Positions 55,397-64,000 of a stretch of 64,000 nt of DNA are shown here, piece by piece. Every line of letters starts with the position of its first letter. Positions within the stretch are counted from its first letter, which is position 1. The notes under the pieces are model-generated. The model worked only from the letters and a program-made list of their open reading frames with translations. It did not search any database and was not told the origin of the DNA. Source of the stretch: Zygnema cylindricum. Lineage: Eukaryota; Streptophyta; Zygnematophyceae; Zygnematales; Zygnemataceae. Position numbers and translations under genes: made by a program. The stretch lies in assembly GCA_037447655.1 (NCBI GenBank), contig JBBHKE010002836.1:62001-126000 (forward strand), given 5' to 3'.

Positions 55397-58300
55397 CCCT
55401 CCCCCTCCCTCTCCCTTCCTCCCTCCTGTCATCCCTGCTTATATCAACCTTTTCCAAATTCCTTCCTCACTTCTCCCTCCCCCCCCCTCCCCCTCCCCCT
55501 CCCCCTCCCTCCCCCCCTCCCCCTCCCCCTCCCCCTCCCCTTCCTCCTCCCCCTCCCCCTCCCCCTCCCCTTCCTCCTCCCCCTCCCCCTCACTCTCCCT
55601 TCCTACCTACTGTCAACCCTGCTTATATCAACCTTTTCCAAATTCCTTCCTCACTTCTCCCTCCCCCCCTCCCCCCTCCCCCTCCCCCTCCCTCCCCCCC
55701 TCCCCCTCCCCCTCCCCCTCCCCTTCCTCCTCCCCCTCCCCCTCCCTCTCCCTTCCTCCCTCCTGTCATCCCTGCTTATATCAACCTTTTCCAAATTCCT
55801 TCCTCACTTCTCCCTCCCCCCCTCCCCCCTCCCCCTCCCCCTCCCTCCCCCCCCTCCCCCTCCCCCTCCCCCTCCCCTTCCTCCTCCCCCTCCCCCTCAC
55901 TCTCCCTTCCTACCTACTGTCAACCCTGCTTATATCAACCTTTTCCAAATTCCTTCCTCACTTCTCCCTCCCCCCCTCCCCCTCCCCCTCCCCCTCCCTC
56001 CCCCCCTCCCCCTCCCCCTCCCCCTCCCCTTCCTCCTCCCCCTCCCCCTCCCTCTCCCTTCCTCCCTCCTGTCATCCCTGCTTATATCAACCTTTTCCAA
56101 ATTCCTTCCTCACTTCTCCCTCCCCCCCTCCCCCTCCCCCTCCCCCTCCCTCCCCCCCTCCCCCTCCCCCTCCCCCTCCCCTTCCTCCTCCCCCTCCCCC
56201 TCACTCTCCCTTCCTACCTACTGTCAACCCTGCTTACATCAACCTTTTTCAAATTCCTCCCTCACTTCTCCTCTCCCCCCGCCCCTCCCTCTCCCTCTCT
56301 CTCTCTCTCCAGTGCTGAGTGGCTGCGTGGCGACGCCCGTCGCACCGCCGTGGGTCTGGACCTCGACTCTGACGCCCTCAGATGGGGCCTGCACCACAAC
56401 CTGACAAAACTGCCAGGTGGCGCCCAGGGGAGGCTGGCGCTGCTGCACGGAAATGTGCTCCGGCCGATAGGGGAGGCCAGGAGGGTCGGACCAGGAGGGG
56501 AGGGAGGGAGGGGGGAGGGGGAGGGGGACGGGGAGAGAGAGGAGTGGGAGGGGAGAGGAGAAGGAGATGAGGGAGGTGAGGGAGACGAGGCTGATTCGGA
56601 GGCGGAGGAACAGAGAGGGGAGAGAGGGGAGAGAGAAAGTAGAGAAAGGAGAGAAGGGGGAGCGGGAGTGGATAGAAAGGAGAGGGAGGAAGGGGAGGAG
56701 GAGGAGGTGAGGAGCAAAGGGGCTGATATAGTGTGTGCGTTTAATTTCAGCACCTGCTGTCTCCACACGAGGGAAGAGTTGAGAAGGTACTTGGGGGGGG
56801 TGAGAGAGGGAGTGAGCAGGGAGGGAGGAGTGGTGGCGGTGGACCTATATGGAGGGACATCATCGGAGTGTGCACTCAAGATCAAGAGGACGGTCGAGGA
56901 TTTTACGGTGAGAGGGAGAGGGAGAGGGAGAGGGAGAGGGAGAGGGAAGGGTGGGAAACGGGGGAGAGAGGAGGGAGAGGTGGTTGGGGAGGAGAAGAAT
57001 GGGAGGGGAAGTTGGTGGAGGAGTGAAGAGAGAGAGAGAGGCGGTGAAGAGAAGGAAGAGAGGGAAGAGAAAGTAGGTGGAGAAGGAGAGGAAATTGAGA
57101 GAGTAAGGAGTTTGAAGAAGAGAGGAGGAGCGGTAAACATGGGAGAACTACAGGGTGCGAATTATAGAGGGAAGAGAGGGAGGAAGGTGATAGTGGGAAT
57201 AGAGTGTGAGGAATTGAAGGAAGGCAAGTCTTATTGGGAGGAGAGGGATAGCAGAGGATGCGAGAGAAGGCAGAGGGATGACTATGAAGTAGATGTATGT
57301 AGAGAGAGTGGGAGAGGGGGGCAGAGGGAGATTGGGGGCGGGAGGGGGAGGGGGAGGGACAATTTTCATGTTAGCTCTTTTCTCTGCTCTGCTCTTCTCT
57401 GAGAGAGAGAGACTGATAAAATGAGAGGTATAGCGAGGGAGAGAGTGGGGGAGAGAGAAAGAGTGAGAGGGAGAGGGAGGGCCTGAGCGAGATCGAGAGC
57501 TAGAGAGAGAGAGACAAAGAAAGAAAGTGCGAAAGAATGGAAGAGCAACAAGGGAGAGAGAGAGAGAGAGTGAGGGAGAGAGAGAGGGAGGGGGAGAGAG
57601 AGGGAGAGATCGAGGACGATAGTGGTCTTGCTTGGTGAGTGGTGTGTCCTGGGTGGGTGTGTCTGCAGTACACCTGGGAGCAGGAGGCCTTTGACGCGGT
57701 GCGCCGCATGACGCGCATTGCCCTGCACTTCCGCCCAAGCCAAGGCACTCGCACACTGCGCAAAGCATTTGCCTACGACTGGAGACTGTGAGGACACTGG
57801 CCCTTTCCCTCTCCTTCTCCCTCTCCCTCTCCCTCTCCCTCTGCCTCTGCCTCTCTCTCCTGCTCTGAATTTTCCTCTACCTCTCCCTCTGCCTCTGCAT
57901 CTCCCTCTGCCTCTGCCTCTGCCTCTGCCTCTGCCTTTGCCTCTCCCTTTCCCTCTGCGTCTCCCTCTGCCTCTCCCCTCCCTCTTCATCTCCCTCCCTT
58001 TGGTCCGTAAGGTCTGAAAGCAATGTGCGGATGTCCCATTTTTTTGCTTAGGAATCAACATCATTTATTGTTATACTCTAGTAACATTACAGTGTCGTCA
58101 CAACATTCTGTCCGTGCCTGTCCTTTCATACCTTATTGTCCCTTTTGTACTTTTCTATCCAAATCCGTTTCATTGGACTTGTATCCTTATCCATACTATG
58201 TGACATTTTACCCTTATGCAATTCGTTGTACTTTTCTTGTACTATTCCATACGATGGGTGGCCATGTGATGGGAAGCCATACTAGTTTCTGGGGATTGCT

Positions 58301-59415
58301 TGTTATGATATGGATTGATATTAATAGATACCTTCGTTGATATTAAGCGACCCAACATTAATCAGCACGTGGCATAAAATATTTGCGCAGATAAGTCAAC
58401 GATTGTTTTGATAATTACCTTTTGTTTGGATGTTCTTTATACCGTTTGACTTTGGCAATGTAACTGTATCGAAGACACATGTTTGTCCGTTGTTGCTGTA
58501 ACAAGAGATATCATACCTTCTCGTGATGGATTTTTAAGCACTTTATTGAGAAGTTACGAGCAAACGGTTTTAACCATGCAGCTTCTCAACTTTTGTCATT
58601 TGTGGAGTAAAATTGTTATCATCAAAAAGTGTTTGAATATTTGCCGCTTTCCATGTAGTGGATTCATATCGATGTCCAAAAATCCAGTGAGAATGTATCT
58701 TTTCTATCACATAGGCTGAGATCCTTATGCTGGTCAATGAGTCGATCTATGACCATTGTACTTTTACTATTCTTATCCATACTTGGTACTTACTTTCCAA
58801 AATTCACGCTCGATTTCCAAACTAATTTGGTGCCTTAACTTTTGCACATTGATAGAACTAGGAATATAGATGTGAATGGTTCAATGCACAATTTTAAGTA
58901 TTTTAAGCCACGCTTTTTTAGTTGGGAGTTTTGTAACATGAAATTATATGTTTCGGTTTTTATCAGTTCCCAATCATTTTCTGCATGTATACTCAGTATA
59001 TGTACAGATACATAATGATATTAAACACAAATGAGGTTAATTCTGTCATTTTTTCTTGTCACAAGACACCAAATTCCAAAGGGGATATCATGATTCCTTT
59101 ATCAAACATCAAAAGGCGTGCTATAACACTTGGTATTTGGTGGAAAAATAAATACAATTAAATGATTTTAACGTTATGGTGGTTTGGTATTTTGAGGGTT
59201 TTTGAGGCGTCAGATGGACGATTCCGGAAGTGAAGGAGTGTATGGAGGAGGTGGGATTTCGGGAGGTCCATGTGTGGATAAGGGAGATGCCGGATTTGGG
59301 GGGAAGAGTGAGCGAGGAGGAGGAGTTAGAGGCAGATCCTAGAGCTTTGTATCAAGAAGTGGAGAGATTTCCACAATGTGATGCTTGGGGCGCTTATATC
59401 GTAGGTGTAGTTTAA
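54226..59415 (+). CDS. SAM-dependent methyltransferase, 5 exons, 384 aa
   Basis: Exons with GT-AG borders and consistent phase: 54226-54357, 55213-55319, 56313-56907, 57669-57787 and 59214-59415 (TAA). Residues 1-44 are basic and Pro-rich (GKKKGARP), a possible nuclear or organelle leader. The Rossmann methyltransferase core follows: PLHLREDFCGTALLCAEW (motif I region, residues 66-83), AVGLDLDSDALRWGL (motif II, ligand Asp96), LLHGNVL, then DIVCAFNFSTCCL and VVAVDLYGGTSSE. The C-terminal part has YTWEQEAFDAV, FAYDWRLWTIPEVKECM and VHVWIREMPD. This pattern fits a conserved plant family annotated only as SAM-dependent methyltransferase; the substrate is unknown to me. About 75 residues of Glu/Gly/Arg low complexity (about 133-208) interrupt the core and are read in frame from GAGAGG repeats. 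The gene is tail to tail with the LBD gene. Confidence 0.9.
54537..54640 (+). repeat. (GAGAGG)n tract in methyltransferase intron 1
   Basis: Polypurine run on the sense strand with two copies of GGGAGAGGGAGAGGGAGAGA separated by about 55 bp. Confidence 0.85.
55320..56312 (+). repeat. 152-bp tandem satellite in methyltransferase intron 2
   Basis: After a CT run, six units each contain CCCTGCTTATATCAACC followed by TTTTCCAAATTCCTTCCTCA and a C-rich CCCCCTCCCC filler. Anchors lie at 55433, 55618, 55770, 55924, 56078 and 56228, giving spacings of 185, 152, 154, 154 and 150 bp. Two variants alternate strictly: CTCCTGTCATCCCTG and CTACTGTCAACCCTG. It occupies nearly the whole intron. Confidence 0.93.
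56908..57668 (+). repeat. Polypurine-rich methyltransferase intron 3
   Basis: GAGAGGGAGA-type sequence over most of the intron on the sense strand, opposite in polarity to introns 2 and 4. The exon 3 reading frame stays open far into it (to 57402), but the conserved protein resumes only at 57669 and a good donor (ACG|GTGAGAG) lies at 56908. Confidence 0.8.
57788..59213 (+). other. Methyltransferase intron 4
   Basis: It starts with about 200 bp of CTCCCTCTGCCT repeats (57800-58000). The remaining 1.2 kb is ordinary AT-rich DNA with no recognised exon or element. Confidence 0.7.
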
Positions 59416-59969
59416 AATTTTCTTGAAAGGTTCATAGATTCTTAGGTGTTGTTTTATGTCTTAGATTTGTTGGCGAGGTTTTTCTTCTTATTCTGGGGAG
59501 ATTTTTGGTCTAAAATCAAACGTATTTTTGGTGTAACATCGGAAAATAAACGTAGAGAGCATTGGGAGGTATATTCTTTTGTACATCAATAAAAAAAAAA
59601 TTATCCTTGTATTTTCTTGACAGTTGTGTTTCTTGTTGCATTGTACATAAAAGTTACAACATTGGAACAAATTCTATTTTGGAAATTGAACAACAAGTAT
59701 TGTACTCTTAAATTTCACAATGCATGTTTCCACTTCAACCACGTTTCGATGTGCCGAAAAAAAAGAAGCATATCACTTTTCAGGAAAGGACTAAATTGTC
59801 ATCTCTATGTACATTTTATACAAACCATGATCGTCACACACTCATGAAAAGTAACCACAGCACCCATAACCTACACCTATACATAAAATATACATAAATT
59901 TACTGAATGGTGCTGCCCTATTTGTCAGCAATTTTCGTACTAAAGTTAAAACTGAAAAAAATGACGATA
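59416..59969. other. Shared 3' region of the methyltransferase and LBD genes
   Basis: 554 bp between two convergent stop codons. AT-rich, with AATAAA-like strings on both strands (for example 59545-59550 on +). It must hold both 3' untranslated regions. Confidence 0.5.
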
Positions 59970-61538
59970 CTAAGAACCGTCTCGACCAATTTGACGGTCT
60001 GCAAGCCCTAACATTTTTTGTGGCTGAAATTGAGACACGTCCTGTCGGTCACAACGCGCTGTGCGGATTCCCATGTGTGAAAACTCGCCGACACTGCTCG
60101 CACGTGTGCCAGAACTTTGATGACTGCTGCCGGTCGACGGCAGACGGCCGGGACTGCTGGTCGGCGGTAAGGACTGCCAGCGAAGCAGCTCGGTCCGTAC
60201 GGACTCAAGCTCGGCTTGTAAGTGAAGTACCTGCTGCTGCAGGATGGAAATCGCGGCCACGCATCCGTACACGGGATCTTTCACACGTGCGTCTGCTTCG
60301 TACGCTAAACTGCAAAGCACGGAATGCGACCTTGTGTCAATTGTGGGATGGACGGGCGTCGGCTGACGACTTTGTATACATTGAGAATGAATATTCCGCA
60401 CTGTAAATAGCCAAGTATTGATTGCAAACACGACCAGTGGACATGGAACATTTTGGTAAAGATTAAAGATTAAAGATAAAGATGTAATGTTAAGGATAAA
60501 AAAGTAAAGATTGATTTTAAGGATTAGTCATTATTAAAGATTGAAGTTTAAAGATTAGTCATTCTAAAGTGAAATGTTGGTATTTTTAAATCAGACACGT
60601 TGGACATTCTAAGTTGAACATTAGACACACTAAAATTGAACATGGATGTTATGAATTGAAAATTGAGCATTAAATATTGAACATTATAATGTGAGCATTA
60701 TAAATTGAACATTATAAATTGAGCATTAAAGATTGAACATTAAATTGAACATTATAAATTGAACATTTAGGAATTCTGGAATCTTGGCAGTCAACATGGC
60801 ATTGAACTTCTAAATTGGACATTGGACAAGAAAATTGTTGGGAATCTGGACATTATCCAACAGTGGCGCACATTTGCGATTCTATTTTTCACCACATTGT
60901 TATATTCAATTTAAACCTTGTGCATCTTGAGAATGTAGGTCTCTTCGAGTTTTCCATTCATCTCCAAACTCTAATACCAATTTCCATACTTTACCAATTT
61001 CTCATACCAATTTTGACATACTTTACCTCGCATTGCAATTTTTTCAAATTTCACCCTTCTTCCATGCAATTTTTCTTGTATACTTTCTTTTAAAGAATTT
61101 TAGAGAGTTTTGAGTACAAATTCAAAATCTAATCCCCTTAAATCTAACAAACATGTAACAAATTTCGTTTCCAAGTCTCCCTAAACCATTTGCATTCACT
61201 TGCCAAGTACACATTCTTCCTTCCTCCATCCATACCCAATCCCCATCCATCCTTTCCTCCCTAGAAACGCGGCCCTTAACCCCAAAACATTCAAAAACAA
61301 AAAAAACCCAATGCATTATTTCCTTTCACCTGCTGACCGCGTCCTCCCTCGCGTGTTCGGGCAGGTCGTTCAACATTTTCGTAATATTACTCACGCCGAA
61401 AATCTTATGTACGGCGGCGAACTTCGCCGCTTGTTCCGCCGGAAAATAAGGCGCGAATGGGCATTCGGGAATACATTTCCGCCTCAGATACTTGCATGCC
61501 GCGCATGCGGACCCGCCTCCCGTAGTGCTTCCCGCCAT
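59970..61538 (-). CDS. LBD: Class I LOB-domain (LBD/AS2-like) protein, 2 exons, 182 aa
   Basis: Exon 1 is 61538-61330, exon 2 is 60309-59970 (TAG); the 1,020-bp intron interrupts the AGT serine codon of DAVSSLAYEA, the usual intron place in this family. LBD proteins are plant-specific transcription factors controlling organ boundaries, lateral roots and related patterning. The LOB domain is complete: zinc-type CAACKYLRRKCIPECPFAPY (CX2CX6CX3C), the GAS block (FPAEQAAKFAAVHKIFGVSN, then ITKMLNDLPEHAREDAVSSL, then AYEADARVKDPVYGCVAAI) and the leucine-zipper-like ISILQQQVLHLQAELESVRTEL, which marks class I. The C-terminal 60 residues are Ser/Gln/Arg-rich and variable. The ATG at 61538 is the first in frame and gives MAGSTTGGGSACAAC, a normal N-terminus. 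Which subfamily it represents cannot be said without alignment. Confidence 0.95.
60450..60775. repeat. Short degenerate tandem repeats in the LBD intron
   Basis: Two AT-rich arrays: AAAGATTAAGGAT-type units at 60455-60560 and ATTGAACATTATAAATTGAGC-type units at about 60600-60775, each with many drifting copies of 12-21 bp. Confidence 0.75.
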
Positions 61539-61584
61539 CTTGCAATAGGAGGAATCGCGTAAAGAAATGATACAATAGAGCCGC

Positions 61585-61610
61585 GAGTATTTAACTATTT
61601 AATGCGGCTC
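61585..61610 (-). promoter_or_regulatory. Candidate TATA region of the LBD gene
   Basis: TTAAATAGTTAAATACT on the minus strand, 50-70 bp before the LBD start codon. It is the only TATA-like AT block close to the gene; the leader would be short. Confidence 0.35.
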
Positions 61611-62130
61611 AGCCAGTCACTTCAGTCTGCGACACGATTGGTTTCGACGTTCGTCCTCACACGTGTCCGGAGATGGAATCTGCTAAATTTGTCGGTTGCT
61701 TGAAACGTAACCGAAACGGCGGAGACACGTAGGCGGGAGTGGCGCCGGGAGTTACGGGAAAGGCCCACAATGTTTTGATTTAGGGCAAATAGAATTGTGA
61801 CGCTGGGAAAAGTGGCCCCCCCGGGTTAGATTTGGTTTTGTCATCTAGTGGAGTGGCAGACAAACGGAATCTTGGTACTGGAACTAGACCTGATTTCTTT
61901 TTTTAGGAGGAAATTGTTAATTGTTTTAGACTGCTATTGAATGTGGTGGGTTAAAGAAGAACAAGTGGATTTCAGATGTCCACGTATGCTGGTTGTTGGC
62001 AAACACGAAACAGTGTTTCCTGTGACAGATTTACATTTTCTGACTTCCGAGTGATCCAGATTGCGTATGTACTTTTTGGTGTTCCCATTGGCCTGACGTC
62101 GTGACGCGTAACTGACCTGCTATTCAAGTC
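61611..62130. other. LBD upstream region, no gene seen
   Basis: Mixed composition; no exon or repeat recognised. Presumably promoter DNA. Confidence 0.4.
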
Positions 62131-62134
62131 CGTT

Positions 62135-62330
62135 GGCGTGTTCGTACAATCCGGCGTTGCGGCCGGCCGTCCAGCCTGCGGAGCCGGCTGGCCTCGCGGC
62201 CCGGGGACCACTCCGCGGGGGTTGTTAGGCGCGCGGCGTGGCCGCTCCCGACGACCGCCTGCAACAGATTTACCGCCTGCATGCAAGCGCGCATGCAATG
62301 CATGGTCTAGTTTTGCGCGTGCGGGAATAC
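62135..62330. promoter_or_regulatory. GC-rich island with three clustered RY (CATGCA) motifs
   Basis: A CpG-rich block (GCGGCCGGCCG, CTCGCGGCCCGGGG, GCGCGCGGCG) stands out from AT-rich surroundings. At its LBD-distal edge, CATGCA occurs at 62280-62285 and 62292-62297 and, inverted, at 62299-62304. CATGCA is the known site of ABI3/FUS3-type B3 factors. The island is about 0.6-0.8 kb upstream of the LBD ATG. It could alternatively be the 5' end of a divergent transcript. Confidence 0.4.
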
Positions 62331-64000
62331 AGTGCATGATTCAAAAATACGTACACACCTAGGACATATGATATGCATACGTTATTGATTTCTAGAATTA
62401 TAGTAAAAATCAAAGAGAAGTAGAAAACCGAATACAGTATGGATTTCACAGTTTTGAAAGACCGGATTGTGACACGATGGATCCAACGGACCACAGTTTT
62501 TGCGGTCAGTTACATTGAAGGTTTCCGTACGCCTTTACACGACTGGCGGCTCCTTTAAATTAAAAAAAAAAAATCATGCGTTTCATTGGCTCCTTTGCAC
62601 GTGTCTGATGTCATTTGTCCTTCATTTGACATAAGCATCCGCTATTCGCTATATTTCGAGGAGCTTTACTCGAGGACAGGTTCATTACTCGAATTCCAAT
62701 AATAGTAAAAGTTCAGAGTCTCTTCAGCGAAATATAACTCGACACGTAAGAAAAAAAATTAGGAACTCGAATCTCTCCGTACATATGGTCAAACTCTCCA
62801 GCGGCCGCAGAATCGTCAGCGGCCGGAGAATCGAACGGCCAATCGACGGTTCACCATTCGATCTCCACTTTTTACCACGCTTCGCTACTGGATGTTGGCA
62901 GATTTTTGTCAGGTGGGACATTTTCCACGTGAAGTCAACAATAATTCGGAAAACGATTTTGTTCTTTGTCGTTCTGTGACTAGATTGACCTAGCTCGCGT
63001 TCATTTTAGAGCTATTTATTGCCTCACATTAGGACGGACACAAAAACCGGCGTAAGCTACGAAGTACTTTATGCTAAATGGGGCTCAAAAAGTTGAAAAA
63101 CATGCTATGGAAGCGAGGAGACGCGGATACGACAAAGCACTTTCGAGCCCTCTCCCCCGAAACGTCATCGGTTGGGTGAATTGGCTCGATTTCCATGGAC
63201 CCCTTGGCATTACTCTGGTTAAGGAACGTTTGACCTTTGTCGGCTGACGTCACAGCTATTCGTCTAAGCCATGACGAACGCTGACGTGAAGCTGGGGCAG
63301 TGGGGCGTCTTTGAGGAGATCGCATACTACAGTATATGTCGTATACATATATTCGCGATTTTGTATTGTGCGAACAGAAATCCCATTTGGTAAAAATGAA
63401 AAAACGATGGAAGCTACAGTATTTTCTAGCCTTTTCTAGTTTACTTACCTCCTTGTACCTCTGTAGATGTAAACGTACAAGTTTCTCGTGTGCCAAGTAC
63501 GAAAAAGTACAGAGGTATAAAATTCGAAATTTCACAGCTAATACTGTCGCTGCTGGTACGGAGACTCGCGGTTTGGGCCGTCCGACGACAACACGTCAAG
63601 AATCGATGAGTTTTCTGTCGGTGCGCGCTGCGTCAATGAATTCAGCCGTTTCAAACCCTTACGCCTAACAGCCTATAGAAATCTGCCACGTGCACATATG
63701 GCATGAGAATCACGCCGAGCTTGGGCCTGATCTGGTCCTAACTACAAAAAAGCTTATCAAACTTGAGCATTTTGTCGCAAGTTCCCATTACCAAGTACAG
63801 TACCATTGCCATGGATATCGGCAACCGCATTGGTATCGTCCGATGCTCTCAGTTTTTCAGTACAAACTCATACTGTAGGCATGCATTTTTTTGAACAGAT
63901 TTACGAAAAAATACTATCGAAATTTTTGAACTATTAGGCGCTCTATCTTTGTCGCGCGCCGAAAAATTTGTCATAAAACTGTCAATTGCGAGCTACACCG
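62331..64000. other. Window end, no supported gene
   Basis: Several short open frames on both strands (for example 63074-63535 minus, 63336-63668 plus) lack recognisable domains or splice structure. The last bases, AGCTACACCG, resemble the start of the TA-flanked family, but the element would extend beyond the window. Confidence 0.35.

Noticed and set aside
55204-57402. 732-codon open frame across the methyltransferase region
   Set aside because: It reads through intron 2 and intron 3 repeats; the conserved protein is obtained only with the splice sites at 55319/56313 and 56907/57669.
61326-61538. LBD as a 70-residue truncated pseudogene
   Set aside because: The TGA falls immediately after a good donor (AGCAG|GTGAAA) and exon 2 at 60309 restores the family sequence in phase.
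63074-63535. 153-codon minus-strand ORF near the window end
   Set aside because: No recognisable domain, no splice context and overlapping open frames on the other strand; not distinguishable from chance.

Overview
The window is nuclear DNA from a streptophyte plant. It carries spliced plant-type genes with GT-AG introns: a LOB-domain factor, a bona fide-type cinnamyl alcohol dehydrogenase, a trihelix factor, a peroxisomal-type sarcosine/pipecolate oxidase and an F-box protein. Nothing prokaryotic or organellar is visible. The lineage cannot be fixed from sequence alone. The intron style, huge CTCCCT tracts and relic of a reverse transcriptase family I associate with non-flowering plants suggest a bryophyte, lycophyte, fern or charophyte rather than a flowering plant (inference). 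There is one 10-N assembly gap at 41520-41529.

Layout. 0.5-3.8 kb: a decayed non-LTR-type reverse transcriptase relic (+). 4.3-7.4 kb: AT-rich DNA with degenerate minisatellites. 7.6-9.8 kb: a coiled-coil ORF and an F-box/LRR-like gene (-) whose 3' end is broken by a TAG and a frameshift. 9.4-18.8 kb: a 3,714-bp segment present twice (9404-13117 and 15046-18759). It carries the F-box 5' end, nested DNA transposons and a relic of CAD exon 3. 20.2-20.45 kb: a second CAD exon 1, split by a solo-LTR-like insert. 21.6-26.1 kb: an intact eight-exon CAD gene (-). 26.9-31.4 kb: a nest of PIF/Harbinger-, hAT- and TA-flanked elements ending 37 bp before the start codon of the sarcosine oxidase gene (31.4-34.9 kb, +). 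38.0-40.5 kb: a two-exon trihelix/Myb-SANT-like gene (+). 43.0-47.6 kb: a second nest of Harbinger-type elements. 48.4-53.3 kb: a 4.9-kb terminal-inverted-repeat unit holding about 2.4 kb of polypyrimidine followed by 0.55 kb of polypurine. 54.2-59.4 kb: a five-exon SAM-dependent methyltransferase gene (+). 60.0-61.5 kb: a two-exon class I LBD gene (-), tail to tail with the methyltransferase. 61.5-64.0 kb: LBD upstream region with a GC island and clustered RY motifs.

The genes do not form one pathway. CAD belongs to monolignol/phenolic alcohol synthesis, the oxidase to amino-acid (pipecolate/sarcosine) breakdown, and the LBD, trihelix and F-box genes are regulatory. What unites the window is its repeat content: at least seven non-autonomous DNA-transposon families, many with exact target-site duplications, repeatedly abutting one another with a shared target site, plus strand-biased CT/GA repeats that fill introns and even enter coding sequence.
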